Below are positions 44,469-56,326 of a DNA stretch of 64,000 nucleotides, piece after piece. Made by a program: the position numbers and the translations under genes. Source of the stretch: Picochlorum sp. 'celeri' (Eukaryota; Chlorophyta; Trebouxiophyceae); contig JAACMV010000024.1 in the NCBI GenBank assembly GCA_010909725.1, positions 1,054,001 through 1,118,000 on the forward strand. The letters are read 5' to 3'. Position 1 is the stretch's first letter. Every line of letters starts with the position of its first letter. The notes beneath the pieces were generated by a model. That model did no database searches, had not been told where the DNA came from, and saw only the letters and a list, made by a program, of their open reading frames with translations.

Positions 44469-45031
44469 TTTTTTAATGAATAATAACTACAACTGCGACG
44501 TCTATTACAGTCGCAAAGACTAGAAAACTAGAAAAAGGCAACGGGACTCAGCCACGCCTTCACGACCCGTACTACACACGGCCTCTCTCCTTACTATACG
44601 TAAATTGTAATTTATGTTTTTTACGTATGGGTGGCTCCAATACAGTGGTATCTTGTTGGAGATGAAGAGCATTCTGAGAATCAAGAAACGAATTACTTTG
44701 TCCAGTCACTTGAAAAGAATTGGATGCGTCCCATCTATTAGCCCAAAACATAAACAACTCTCCCAAATTGAGATGAAATTTAACAACAAGAGTAAGCTTT
44801 GAACTGAATAGCCCTCTTTTCTGAGGTCAGAGTTGCAGATTAATGCTCGTGATCTTCCTCTGAGAACGATTCTTACAGGATTCTTTAGAGTGCTTCATCT
44901 AGACTGGTTGATTCTAGCATATATACGCTCATAGTATTTTAACAAGTCCATCTGCTGAATTGGATAGCAGTTCTCATCCGCATACATAGAGACTGTATGA
45001 GATTAATTGCATCCAAACTTTAGACCAAAAA
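44469..45031. other. Divergent intergenic region, CNOT9 and syntaxin 5
   Basis: 563 bp. A minus-strand frame at 44572-44766 (64 aa) has no family match and no splice partner that I can support. No RNA gene or notable repeat was seen. Confidence 0.4.
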
Positions 45032-46021
45032 ATGTCAGTTTCAATACACGGGCAAGGAGTTGTGCGTCGTGGAGTTCCAATGAGGGATAGGACGGCAGAT
45101 TTTCAGACATTAGTGACTGCCAAGTTGGAAGAGCAAAGTCGATTGAACGTGTCTGGGGGAGGGCAAGACACGAGTGCTTCTACAACAGGAGGGCAGTATG
45201 ATTCGGCTCGTGGTTCTTCCACAAAGGCGCATTCTCAATCTGAATTTGCGAAAAGAGCGAGTGCGATTGGGTTGGGGATTCATAGCACGTCTCAGAAATT
45301 ACAAAAGCTTGCGCAGTTGGCAAAACGCACATCCATGTTTGATGATCCAGCAGAGGAGATTAATGAGCTCGCGACGCTGGTCAAGCATGATATACAGGCA
45401 CTGAATCAAGGGATTACAGATCTTCAGACGTATTTAGGTGGGGTAGGTAATAAGCAGAGTGCTGATCATTCAAATAATGTTGTAGAGAATTTGAGGAATA
45501 GATTAAAGGATACCACAAAGGAGTTTAAAGACGTATTGACCTTGCGGACAGACAACTTGAAAGTTCATGAAGAGCGAAAGTCGCTCTTTGTCTCATCCAA
45601 GAGTCAACAGCAATTGTATCAGCCAGGTGCAACATTTCTCCCTCAGAGTGCAAGGCACTCTCTCCGTGCTGCGCAGGGGGATGATACAACACCGTTGCTT
45701 TCTCAGCAAGCACAGGACCAAATACAAGCGCCACAGCAGGATGCATACCTTGCTAGTAGACAGGATGCCCTTCATGAAGTAGAATCCACAATTGTAGAAC
45801 TGGGGAATATTTTCCAACAGCTGGCATCCATGGTACATGAGCAAGGAGAGATGGCTGTGCGTATCGATGAGAATGTTGATGATACGTTGAATAACGTAGA
45901 AGCAGGGCAAGCCCAATTGCTGAAATATCTCAATACGATATCGTCGAATAGATGGCTGATGTTGAAAGTATTTGGCATCATTATGCTGGCTTTGATATTC
46001 TTCCTTGTATTTGTAGCTTGA
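45032..46021 (+). CDS. Qa-SNARE syntaxin 5 (SED5/SYP3)
   Basis: 329 aa. The N-terminus has MRDRTADFQTLV, the Sly1-binding-type motif near the start in Sed5 proteins. A helical regulatory region spans about 75-180. The SNARE helix runs about 245-305 (ELGNIFQQLASMVHEQGEMA), followed by a C-terminal membrane anchor LMLKVFGIIMLALIFFLVF. Syntaxin 5 drives ER-to-Golgi and intra-Golgi fusion. A TGTAA lies about 15 nt after the stop. Confidence 0.92.
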   Translation: MSVSIHGQGVVRRGVPMRDRTADFQTLVTAKLEEQSRLNVSGGGQDTSASTTGGQYDSARGSSTKAHSQSEFAKRASAIGLGIHSTSQKLQKLAQLAKRTSMFDDPAEEINELATLVKHDIQALNQGITDLQTYLGGVGNKQSADHSNNVVENLRNRLKDTTKEFKDVLTLRTDNLKVHEERKSLFVSSKSQQQLYQPGATFLPQSARHSLRAAQGDDTTPLLSQQAQDQIQAPQQDAYLASRQDALHEVESTIVELGNIFQQLASMVHEQGEMAVRIDENVDDTLNNVEAGQAQLLKYLNTISSNRWLMLKVFGIIMLALIFFLVFVA

Positions 46022-46143
46022 AAATTGATCCATGTAAGACCAAGCAAAACTGTTCCGAGGGAAATGGGATGAATGATATGTACATATTAATCCGTCAAAC
46101 CAGTTAACTATCAACTAGGGTTTCTCACGTTCTCTTTACATGA

Positions 46144-48648
46144 TCACAGGAGCAAAAAGAAAGACATTGTTGTATACATTATCACGACTGATCTGACTGT
46201 AACACCACTGCTGCTGGTGCCATCTTTTTCTTCCTGGTACCGTTTGGTGCAATCGACAAATGGCTCAAAATTTATGGAGCCTAGTCCAGTGACGGGATCC
46301 CATCCTTTTGCAGATGGGAATCCAAACGCACAAGGCTGACCAGGTGTCTGGCTGTTTTGGTTGTTTCCCTGGGTGATGTCAGTGAAGACATCTGGGCAAT
46401 TATCCGCCATCCAGTACAACATGGGATTGGCATATCCAATCTTTCTGTAGCCGTCCTGGAGAAGACGCTGATTTGCCAGCATGAAAAGAGATGCTACCAA
46501 GGGAGTAGATAGAGAGGTTCCACTAACCACTTGAATGTCTCCATCAGGATTTATGATTGGAAAGTGGGCACCATATGCGGCAATATCTGGATATCCGCGA
46601 CCATCAGGATTGTAACCTGGAGTGTTCGCGGTCGGAAATCCTGAGAAAGTGCTCTGATTTGTCTCTCGTAGATACCTGTCCACAAATGGTTTCTGCCACT
46701 CTGGAGTTGATTGATTAAACCACGTGCCTGAAAAGCCACCCCCACTCGTTATCCCTCCAAATGTCGATACGGAGCAGACGACCTCTTCAATCGAGCCACC
46801 ACCGGACTGCTTCGCCAAAAGTCCCGTTCCACCGACTGATGTCACCCATGGCGACACAGTTGGCCATGCTTGCTCTGGTATATTGCCATTCATCGGGCCA
46901 TCTTGGGCCGATGTTCTGCATCCTGGAGCAAATCCACTGGCTCCAGAATCCCCAGATGAAACGAGGATCGTGATACCCTTGGATACAAGCGCCCTAAGAT
47001 TGTTCTCAAGAATATCCACAGTCAAACCATATTTAATATAGTCCCATGTCCAGCTCCATGAAATGATGTCAACAGCAGGATTCCCAGCAATCAGGTTGTC
47101 AAAGAATGTGAAATACGCTTCTCGTACAGCTGTAGCATTGTTCGAGTAATCAACTGTCGGCACAAAATACGTCGTTCCATTCGGAGCCAAACTCATCTGA
47201 GTCTGCACGTCCAGAGCAACCTCTAGACAGTCTGAATCAGGTGTACACACCAGAGATACATTATTATTATCCTGAGAATCTGTGAAATTCATCACCTCTA
47301 TCGCCCTATATGATGCAATACCAATACTATCCAAGTAATCATCCAGCTGAGAAACATTGACAGCCCCGTTTGATAGACCAGGTGCTAGACTGGACAGCTG
47401 TGCTGTTTCCTTTGTCCCTACAAGTGTATCATCATCTACACCATAAAGCTGTCGGATCGTCTGTGAAGTGGCGTTGAAATAATTATAAATCACAGGATTT
47501 GCCGCCAGAGAGATGGTGCGGTTGAGAACATTTCCTACATAATCCGAGTATGCTATAACTGCACTGCTTCTATACAGAACCTGTGGATCTGAGTGGAGGT
47601 GCATTGGAATCCCAAACACATATGTGTCATTTTCAACATTCAGACCTTTGCCTCCGAGAAATTCACAGATATCTGGAACATCCATGCATGTCTTCTTCTG
47701 AACACTGGATGTCAAATTTCCAAGGCGCACTGTGCTGAGTGCATTCAAATCTGCAGAGAAGGCTTGTTCCAAAATGACATCCATATTTTTGACACACGTG
47801 GGAGCCGATGCTCCCCAAAAGTATGGATCATCCTTTCCCTGGCATTGAATCAGTCCCAACGGAGCAGTATACCAAGTACCAATGTTCATGATTGCATCAG
47901 ATGCCTTGTCATAAAAGATTTTCCAGCTTGCTACAGAAAGTGGAGTATCAAAGTTCAGAAAACTGAATTCGTTAGGCGAACTTGCAGTTGTATTACTTTG
48001 ATTCTGCAATAAACGCCGAGAGTGACGCTCAACATGATGCGCTGACTCGACATCAATCTGGGGTTCCCTCACATGCCAGCCATGATGATCATGGAGAATC
48101 ATGTGTGAGAACACATCACTCAGGCCTGCAACCTGTAGAGCATCTGCCATAGCACCAATCACATCCCTATATGACTCTTTCACGTCATTCGGCAACATGG
48201 ATACCGACTTTCTGTAGAAATTTCCTGATCTCAATGTCTTCAGGGATGTTGACCAAGGCAGCTCCACATGCAACCTATCCCATACAGGGGATATATACGA
48301 CACGTTTCCACCCACATTATTCACCAGAGAAGTCACTCCGTGCACGTGTATCTCACTGAGACCAACTGCGTTCCGAAGATCCTCTTTCGTCAGAACCACT
48401 CCATCCAGAATCGACCGTTCGAGCACGTCTTTCCCAAAGGGCTGGCAAAAGACAACCCAAGAGGACCGACGTGTTGAGTCCATAGCCCCACCCATGCCCA
48501 CAAAGAGCAGCACCACACCTATAATAATATATCAGAAAAGATTCATCGTATCACGCTATCGGGAATTCAAGTGAAGGGATGCAGGAGTTCCGAAACGAGA
48601 GAACTCAGTCTTACCTAAGAGCACAAGACTATTATTACCAGACGCCAT
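46144..48648 (-). CDS. Sedolisin (kumamolisin-type) serine-carboxyl protease, secreted
   Basis: Join 48648-48615 and 48518-46144 (96-nt intron, GTAAGA..TTATAG), 802 aa. The exon 1/2 joint gives a signal peptide: MASGNNSLVLLGVVLLFVGM. A prodomain (about 35-205) resembles pro-kumamolisin. In the mature enzyme the Glu-x3-Asp pair is in EVALDVQTQMS, the oxyanion Asp in SSGDSGASGFA and the catalytic Ser in SGTSLSTPLV. These residues define the sedolisin family (S53), which includes TPP1 and acts at acid pH. The C-terminus is hydrophobic, so it may be membrane or GPI anchored. A TTACA sits 3 nt past the stop on this strand. Confidence 0.9.
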
Positions 48649-48796
48649 ACTGCTCCCCTATCGTGCACAAAAACTATATACCATGAAAGATGTGCTGTCA
48701 CTATCTATTATTCATAAAATGAAGCAGTGTGGATTAGATTGCTACATGTTTCTGCAGCCAATCTCACTCAGGACTTGATACTGAATCGTCATGGAT

Positions 48797-48816
48797 CTGG
48801 CCCCTATAGGGGCCAG
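48797..48816. promoter_or_regulatory. 20-bp perfect palindrome between divergent genes
   Basis: CTGGCCCCTATAGGGGCCAG is its own reverse complement over 20 bp. It lies between the sedolisin start (48648) and the CPBP gene start (49122). A binding site for a dimeric factor is a reasonable guess. Confidence 0.55.
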
Positions 48817-48961
48817 TGGTCAAATAGTACCCATTACCTTATATCTGGGATGATGATCATATGGCCCCACGAAGCAATGCTTGCATGATTGATCTCAATC
48901 TCTAGGTTGAATACACACTGATGCCATGCATACATGGCCCATTTGTACATCCGGGACCAAT

Positions 48962-48981
48962 ATTGCCCAATATTGGGCAAT
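48962..48981. promoter_or_regulatory. Second 20-bp perfect palindrome in the same region
   Basis: ATTGCCCAATATTGGGCAAT is fully symmetric over 20 bp and lies 146 bp after the first palindrome and 140 bp before the CPBP start codon. It includes two CAAT/ATTG motifs, which recall CCAAT boxes. The rest of 48649-49121 shows no gene. Confidence 0.55.
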
Positions 48982-49121
48982 GCCATCACTTTGTACTATG
49001 AGAAAATAAGAAGCATTCAAGAGCCGAAGCATTTCATTTTTCAACCTCATATGAAATAATGAATATATTTATTTGGGTATTATTTGTTCAATTGTGAGTT
49101 TTTTCATCATAGAGTGACACA

Positions 49122-50486
49122 ATGTGCCGTGTCATCGCGTGGTCGCATGGCCCGCATGTGGGTCGTTCGTGCTGTTCCACAGGGACCACGCAGCGCCAAC
49201 GTAGTACTACAATATTAAAGAATTGTTCAATTGGAGTTAGAAAGGAATGGCGGAACCGTAGACTGGTGGAATGTGCTCGCTCACAGAGAAAGGATGGACC
49301 AGACCCTGGTGAGGATGAGAAGAAGAAGCCTTCGTCTTCTTCTTCTTCTTCTTCTCCCGAGACGGAGGAATCGTCGCTGCCAGAGATGAACCCAGAGCTT
49401 AAACTTCTTGTAGATCTTATAGTTGAGTATCCCGCAACGCGGGGTACTATTGCAGCGGTGTTGGGGTATCTTGTTCATATTAATCCTCTGGACACGTTGC
49501 ATTGGAGCCGACATGACTTTTATTGGGGGATATTGCTGGCGCTTCCTGTGTTGGCATGGGATGCGTTAATCATGTTGCCGAATTGGGATCCACCAAAAGT
49601 TGAGAAAGTGATGCAGCTGTCGGTGCCTCGATCAGTGGCTGAAAAGCTTGGGGACAAAATTATTATTCCTGAGAATGACAGTGGTGCGGATGTCAAGGCA
49701 GGGTTTGTGAATATTCCGGTGACGGATGGAAGCGATGTAGAAGACATTGAAAAAGATCTTGTGACGGTTGAAAGGACGATTAAAGTTCGAGGAGAGCAGA
49801 GCTCGTGGAAGGATGCTTTGAGGAGGACTCAAATTGATAGGACAATGAACAATGCTGGTCAGTTGCTTCAGCCGGCGTCGGAAGCGCTCCTGCTTGTCTT
49901 GGTTCATTTCAGTGAGGAAATGCTGTATAGAGGTTTTGGGCTTACGTTTGCTGTGAAATGGACGACGGATAGGTTGTATGAAGCAACTGGTGAGGATTTT
50001 GTGGACCTGTTTGGTCGATACACGGTTCCTATACCTACCCTTGGGGCAGCTGTTGCGTCAGTATCTCTCGTGACTGTAGCAATATATCTCTTACTGTCGC
50101 GAGATTTGAAGAGCTTAAAGGTGATTGAGAATCTTGAGCAGAGTAATGATGATGCGTCGTCACCAAACAAGACGTTGATTGAGATGAAGGATACCATTCT
50201 GAGTCAGCAGCGCTGGAATATTGGCATCACCGCTGTGTCAGAAGTTGTTCAGTGGACATCAGCAACTGCGGCGTTTCTCTACACTGGGAATTTACTTGCC
50301 CCTATAGCAGGAGCGTTGGTGTCTGATGCACTTTGCTCCTATTGGCAGAGGGATAAACTGAAAATTCTTCAACAAACTCTTCTTGCCGATTCTAGAGAAA
50401 GACTTGCACTTGCAAAAGAGTCTGGTGCGTTAGTTCGTGCAATGAAGGAAGAAAATGCACAGGCTGAAGATGACAGCCAGGAATAG
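49122..50486 (+). CDS. CPBP/CAAX-like intramembrane protein, plastid
   Basis: 454 aa. The N-terminal 75 residues are Arg- and Ser-rich with a poly-Ser run (residues about 70-78), fitting a transit peptide. Membrane segments lie at about 104-120 and 128-150, with more near 260-280, 305-330 and 365-400. The motif EEMLYRGFG (EExxxR, at about 265) is the first signature of the CPBP (CAAX protease and bacteriocin processing) superfamily. The other signatures are not clear, so activity is uncertain. Plant relatives sit in plastid membranes. Confidence 0.7.
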   Translation: MCRVIAWSHGPHVGRSCCSTGTTQRQRSTTILKNCSIGVRKEWRNRRLVECARSQRKDGPDPGEDEKKKPSSSSSSSSPETEESSLPEMNPELKLLVDLIVEYPATRGTIAAVLGYLVHINPLDTLHWSRHDFYWGILLALPVLAWDALIMLPNWDPPKVEKVMQLSVPRSVAEKLGDKIIIPENDSGADVKAGFVNIPVTDGSDVEDIEKDLVTVERTIKVRGEQSSWKDALRRTQIDRTMNNAGQLLQPASEALLLVLVHFSEEMLYRGFGLTFAVKWTTDRLYEATGEDFVDLFGRYTVPIPTLGAAVASVSLVTVAIYLLLSRDLKSLKVIENLEQSNDDASSPNKTLIEMKDTILSQQRWNIGITAVSEVVQWTSATAAFLYTGNLLAPIAGALVSDALCSYWQRDKLKILQQTLLADSRERLALAKESGALVRAMKEENAQAEDDSQE

Positions 50487-50539
50487 ATATGGCTCCTTGT
50501 CACATGAATACACAATCTTTTAATTGATTTTTAACAGCA

Positions 50540-51437
50540 TCACATCATACTATCAATCAGACTTGCTCTCATATCATCTACAATCTTTGTTGCGGTGTTG
50601 GAACGCAGTTTCAAGACACTCTCAATGACTGACAGCTCGGTAGATGTTGTATCCATGCCACAGAATGCAGACCAATCGTTTGCAACAAGGCCAGCGCCGA
50701 TGACATCACTTCCTCTATTCACTGTTCCTGCAACTAGTGGTACCTGAAGTAGGGAAGACAGTTCGTCCAAATCCTCAACAGTTGTCCCTGGAGCAACAAT
50801 GCCTCCTTGATTTGTAAACCTAGCATATGACCCTACAAGCACATTGTTTGCTATACTTTGCCTGAATACTTCAACACCTAAAACATCAGCAACGATTTCC
50901 TCCGTCTCTCGATCTATATCAGGGTGAATCAAGGCGACGTAATCATTGCAGGCTATACAGTTTCCAAGGGCAGAAAGCCTCTCATCAATACGCTGCACCA
51001 CAACCTCATCTGGCAGGGAATTACGAACGTGCAAGAGCTCTTGATCTGTTGCAGTGTTGGGAAGCAATATACCATTCCTGTTTCCGACAGTCATACGTCC
51101 AACCAAACGAGTCCCAGCAATAGAGCATTGCACAACAGGGATGTGGTCAGACAACTCGGCTTCAAACACACTGCATGCATGGTTCTTACGATGAGAATGA
51201 CATAATCATCATGTCAAAATGTATGAATATCACCATACCTAAAGAAGTTCTCGGCAGCCCCTTGGGCAACTAAGCAGTATGCATTCGTCAGATTGGCAAA
51301 GACACCAACTTCGTTACTGCGCAAGAATGGAGTTAGAATAGGGTTAGAATTAATATTAAAATGTGTTTATTCGTTCACTTAATGGCCATGCTACCATATA
51401 TTCCATACCTATTTTCGTATTGACAGCGAGTTGCCAT
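50540..51437 (-). CDS. EIF6: Ribosome anti-association factor eIF6
   Basis: Join 51437-51409, 51316-51239 and 51170-50540 (introns 92 and 68 nt), 245 aa, the exact human length. Exon 1 is MATRCQYEN; exon 2 gives [20 protein letters not shown]; exon 3 holds [44 protein letters not shown] and [15 protein letters not shown]. eIF6 binds pre-60S particles in the nucleus and cytoplasm and blocks joining to 40S. Both introns use GTATGG donors. The 381 bp to the next gene shows no coding signal. Confidence 0.96.
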
Positions 51438-51818
51438 GCTTTTGATATGCACCTACAAGTCCTTTGGAATTCCAGAAATTCGATTTTACTCTGACTCTTG
51501 GAGTACAGAAATACCAAAATACATATAATATACTAGTAGAGCAGTAGGCAGAAGAGCACGGTGATTGTAGCCAATTCGACACCTACTAGGTGATGTCAGA
51601 TGTACACTCTGGGTGACACGTAAGACATTACAAAGACAGGAAATAAAAGTGCAGTACGGCGGTGTAGCAAAATATATGACTCAGAGCATGAAGAAGATGT
51701 GAAATGAACGCCGATCAGACATCGCTATATGGGATATCCTGTACTCTATTCATGAGTGACATGAAAAAACTTTTAAGCGACTGGTCTCTTCAAGAGACAA
51801 AACTTGATCATGGCAATC

Positions 51819-53942
51819 CTACTGTACAGAGAACATGGTCGAGACCACAGCGAGAACAATTAAAAAGAATGCTGATGTATGTGCAGCAGCTGACTGTGGC
51901 GATGTGGTTTCTGGGGTCGTTGTATCCGCTGGAGTAGTAGTAGCTTTTGGAGAAGACTGATGAGTGCTTGGCTCTGGAGAGGAAGACTCTGGCGCTGTGA
52001 TGGGTTCAGGTGCAGACTCGGGAGCAGTAGCGTCAACGCCAGCGAGAGGAACACCTGTGACGTTATATATAACGTTTGGTTGCGCTTTTGCATTTGCATT
52101 TGCTGCAGGCTCTGTTCCCATGACCACCAAGTTGCTGCAATTCTCCTCTGGATTCTTGATGACAATAATGTCATCATTCCATGTGTTTGCAGCATCGACA
52201 TTTTTGTTCCATTGCCATTGAAAGGCCGTGTCATTGATAAATGTAAGCAAACCATGTCCGAAACTTGGATCTCTGTAATCTGACCACGGGGCTTGCTCCG
52301 CATAGCAGAATGGTGTCCTTTCATCGACAACACCAATTCCACTGTATGTTGGCTGATATTCTGCGGGTCTCCATGTTGATGAATTTCCACAATACTCTGG
52401 TACTGGAGCTTGGTCTACATATTGCTTGTACAGTCCTTCAAGGTTTCCACCATCCCCAACAGTCATATAAATTGGTCCACATGTATCTGGTTGGAAAGCA
52501 TACACTGGTGGAGAACGTGCATAGGCATGAACATGGCCATTCAATACGACATCAACATTGTGCTTCAACATAAGAGGTTCAAAATACTCTTGCATATTTG
52601 AATTCTCCTTGTAATGGTTGATGTATGTGTGATACCATGGGGCATGGAATCCAACAATGATCCACGGCGTTTGTTCTCTGTCAACATTGGACAAGTCTTC
52701 ATCAAACCACTTGTACATGACTGAGTTGTCACTGTATGGTACATAGTTGTTCAACATGACAATATGAGCAGGCCCCACATCAATACTGTACCACGTATTG
52801 TTTGTCTTGATGGTGGATGAGATGTCATCAGAGACAAACTTTCCCTCCCCTGGAAGCAGACTCTGTTCCCAATACTGATCAGCAAAGTTTGGAGATGTAT
52901 TGATCTGCTCAGGGTCTTGAGGATTCGGGTACCGAGCATTGTATGCCATATTTGTCTGATTATCCATCAAGAAGACTGATTCCAATTCATGGTTTCCTCC
53001 AATGCTCATGTGAGGAACAGATGCAAAGAGAGGCTGGGTCAATCGTGCAAACGTATCCCACTTTGGTTGGTACGTCAAAAAATAGCCCCCAGTCTCTGGC
53101 ATGCTTCCACCAGTAAACCATGGTTGTGCTGTACCGTTTGGAAGCCAATCATCTGCATAGCTCAAATCACCAAGATGCAACAATGCATCTGGGTTATCTT
53201 GTGCAGTCCTGTCCAATGTCACTGAAGTGTTGTATGTCTGGCCTATATCAGCCATAACACCGAACTTGAACGGATACTTTCTGGATGGCACAGTAAAATT
53301 GTATACGTCCGAGAATCCATACTCTTCACTTCCAACAGAATAGAAATACGTCTGTCCAGGTGTAAGATCTTGTAAAATCACATGGTGCAGAATAGGACTG
53401 TTGTAAACAGTGCCAAGCCCATTAATCTCCCCTGCATCTGCATTGTACTTGTACATGTACACGACAGCGTCTGCAAGGACTCCTTCATCTCCACGAGTGA
53501 CAGTTGTACTCAGATCATCCGCGGTGGTTCCATACTTGACCGTACTGGGAACTGTCTCAGGATCATATGGTGTGACACTTTCATCAGTTGTGTTGACCTT
53601 GCCATATCCTGTGGCCCAACTTATTCTCATTGAAGTTGGAGTCCAAGATTCAATATGCAATTGGTCTGGAGCGAATTCTGGTCCTGTTTTTGCGAGCTCA
53701 GACATTGGAATATCTGCCTGTCCCCCTGGGGTGAATGGGTAGTTTGGATCATATGGGACCCTGCAGAATGTATGAGATCGTCATGCGTCTTCGACAATCT
53801 ACATCCAGGCATCGATCATGACATACGAAGCGTTTACCGTATTTCCTGGCGTAGGGAATTCAATCACAAGCAAATCTCTTGCTGCTGCAAACCCTACACA
53901 AAGTAGCATGCAAAGGCACCATTGAACTGGCATCTTCCTCAT
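51819..53942 (-). CDS. Purple acid phosphatase, secreted
   Basis: Join 53942-53827 and 53760-51819 (66-nt intron, GTATGT..CTGCAG), 685 aa. Exon 1 carries the signal peptide MRKMPVQWCLCMLLCVGFAA and the first beta strands. A fibronectin-like domain (about 70-185) precedes the metallophosphatase core: GVMADIG, GDLSYADD, GGNHE, VGFHAPWYH and NGHVHAYAR. These supply the seven metal ligands of the Fe(III)-M(II) centre. A Pro/Thr/Ser-rich linker and a hydrophobic C-terminus suggest wall or GPI attachment. The enzyme likely scavenges phosphate from organic esters outside the cell. Upstream 53943-54677 shows no gene. Confidence 0.92.
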
Positions 53943-54318
53943 AACAATCTTGGCAAAAATATCCACCAAATATATTACGATATGTACTGAATCGATCAGA
54001 AGCCTGGATCTTATTTCAGCAGCATCTATACAGTTAGATTCGAGAGGTATGATTATTCTTCCGTGGACTTGTGAAAGATTCCTTATCCGAGATCGGATCT
54101 CATCGACGAGAATCTCTTCAGACCTTTTTTGGAAGATTCCCAACAACAGACTATACACAATATGAGTTGATCTATTGAATGAATTGTACACCAGTGCTGA
54201 TACCCAGTAGAAACTTTATGGCTGCTTAAACTGGAGCGATTACAAGGTCTGCATCATATATGCACAAGTGCATTGCAAACCAAAAACAAAGACGCTTAGG
54301 ATGTACTTGTTACGAGTT

Positions 54319-54345
54319 CATCATCATCATCATCATCATCATCAT
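54319..54345. repeat. (CAT)9 microsatellite
   Basis: Nine perfect CAT units lie in the 735-bp gene-free stretch between the purple acid phosphatase start and uL13m. No other feature was seen in this stretch. Confidence 0.9.
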
Positions 54346-54677
54346 GCTCTGTTGTTTTGAAAACTTCTGTTGCGCTACTGTGCACACCACGTCCTACTTG
54401 CTGTTGAATCCAACATTCTCTTTCTAATCAGCGTGAAAGACCCTCTCGTTCTTGTCAGCCAGCTGCTTTTTGCCACATCCAAGCAACCCCCAGTGGCCTA
54501 CCAGTCAAGGATGTATGAATCCCATCAACCAACGCGTTCAATGGTACACAAAGCAAATCCTTATGCGCGATTTGCCTGCAAAATACCTGTGCACTGCCTG
54601 CTGATGCACTCCATTGAAAGAAGAAAAGAACTTAGATATATATTTTATAGAAGATGCAGAATTGGTACTAAACAAGG

Positions 54678-55375
54678 ATGTCGAAAAGCATCAAGGTGAG
54701 CAACTTATTCGCCCAAATGGTTCTTGGGAATTTCTTGGCCTTTTTAAAGCAAAGCACAGCCGATGCATGCTTGTTACAGAGCATATTATGTAACCATCGA
54801 TTTTATTAATACAGGGAGTGGCTAATTTAGAAGGTCTGAGGCTCCGCCTGTGCGATGCCGATGGCCAAGTGGTCGGCCGTTTTGCCTCTCAAATAGCTCA
54901 AATTTTAATGGGAAAGGACAAGCCAACCTACTCCCCAGAGAAGGATGATGGGGATGTCGTCGTAGTTGTAAATGCTGAAAAGATAGAATTCACGGGGCGG
55001 AAGTGGGATAAGAAACTATATCAATGGCATACAGGGTATCCTGGTGGTCTCAAGGAACGGACTGCCAAAGAGCAGCTTGCACGGGAGCCCACAAAAGTGT
55101 TGAAGAATGCAGTGATGGGTATGCTGCCGAAGAATAATCTTAGAAGGTCGATGGCCAGAAAGCTTCGAATCTTTCCCGGGGAGGATCACGACTTTGTTGG
55201 TCATCCAGCATTGGTTGTTCATCAGATGCCACCAAGAACACTGCGGGATAAGGGTGATGTGTTTGTAGCTCCGGAAGGATTTGAGCCATTTAATCCAGAA
55301 GTGTATTGGAAAAAGCTGAAGAGAATGGAGGAGAGTAATAAGATTAAGAGCCAGAGGAAGAATGCTGGTGAATGA
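54678..55375 (+). CDS. Mitochondrial ribosomal protein uL13m
   Basis: Join 54678-54695 and 54815-55375 (119-nt intron, GTGAGC..TACAG), 192 aa. Exon 1 contributes only MSKSIK. The body has bacterial-type L13 landmarks: VVGRFASQIAQILMGKDKP, HTGYPGGLKE and GMLPKNNLRRSM. Cytosolic uL13 (L13a) differs in these blocks, so this is organellar. The absence of a transit peptide and the LRIFPGEDH tail favour mitochondria, as in animal MRPL13. The protein binds large-subunit rRNA early in assembly. Confidence 0.87.
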
Positions 55376-55545
55376 ATCACCTTTTCTGTTTAATAGTAGT
55401 ACTACCAAAGGAGCATGCCTCAAGTCTCAGGCGGCACCGTTGAATACGTCTGTTGTAAATTATTTTCTACACAAACGTTCATTCATTCCAGAAACATTAC
55501 ATTCATATAATATACACTCATATGTGTGAGGTACTGTCACCATGA

Positions 55546-56298
55546 TTATTCTTCCTGCTGTTGTGGAGCTTCCTCGTCTCCATCCCTGTCACGGAATCCA
55601 GAGTCTCCTAACGACAGTTCGTACAGGGTATTCTCTAGTTTTTTTAATGTATATTTGAGTGCATCATACTTTTTACGGACGCTTCCATTGCGGAGATCCA
55701 GCTTGAGCATGCATCCCATGATGCTGTCAACACAGTCTCTTGCATGCTGCACAGCTTCCACATCCCTCTGAGTGGCACGCGCGATAGCATATCTGTTCAA
55801 TTCACCAGTGAAATCAAGCAATCCACCGAGGTATTCATCAGTGTTTGCGAGCTCAATATCACGAGGCAGCATCACTCTTCTGTCAGTCAAATACTGCTGA
55901 AAGATGAGAGCTTCAGCATACTCTTCAATCGAATTAGAAAAGGATCCGTGTCGTAGAGAGGGATGATCATCAATCAAAGGACGAAGCTCTGTCGCTGCAT
56001 GCAGCGCTTGTTCAAGACGCTGCGAGGCTTCGGGTGCATTCCCCCGATGCAGAGAGAAAATTGCTTGCTTGCTTGCCTTTTGAATATCTCGCGATCGCTT
56101 GATCACACGCTCACGCTTCTCGTCATATTCTTTCATTTCCTGACATAAAGCGTCAAAAGATTCTTCCAGTGCCTCGAATTCCGAGCCAACCGAAGCTGAC
56201 ACTCGTTGCCTTTTGCATGCCATGTTGGCAAAGGTTTGTGTTCTCTGAATAGCTCCTTCAGAGACACGGAGACGAGATAACACACGAAAAAATAACAT
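55546..56298 (-). CDS. Translin/TRAX-family protein
   Basis: 250 aa from ATG 56298; a second ATG at 56223 would remove the first 25 residues. Those 25 residues (MLFFRVLSRLRVSEGAIQRT) are amphipathic and basic, like a mitochondrial presequence. The all-helical core has EEYAEALIFQQYL, YLGGLLDFTGELNRYAI and RNGSVRKKYDALKYTLKKLE, typical of plant translin. Translin binds RNA and DNA and, with TRAX, forms the C3PO endoribonuclease; here Glu in EEYAE and the EL of TGEL are at TRAX-type positions, so subunit identity is not certain. The 3' flank has a TTACA about 50 nt past the stop. The next minus-strand gene ends 28 bp upstream. Confidence 0.82.
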   Translation of the reverse strand: MLFFRVLSRLRVSEGAIQRTQTFANMACKRQRVSASVGSEFEALEESFDALCQEMKEYDEKRERVIKRSRDIQKASKQAIFSLHRGNAPEASQRLEQALHAATELRPLIDDHPSLRHGSFSNSIEEYAEALIFQQYLTDRRVMLPRDIELANTDEYLGGLLDFTGELNRYAIARATQRDVEAVQHARDCVDSIMGCMLKLDLRNGSVRKKYDALKYTLKKLENTLYELSLGDSGFRDRDGDEEAPQQQEE

Positions 56299-56326
56299 AT
56301 AAATAAATTAATCTATAGAAGAGGGA

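Noticed and set aside
44572..44766. 64-aa minus-strand frame between CNOT9 and syntaxin 5
   Set aside because: No family match, no ATG context or splice partner, and it lies in the presumed promoter region.
54319..54345. (CAT)9 run as a regulatory element
   Set aside because: A simple microsatellite with no other supporting signal; recorded only as a repeat.
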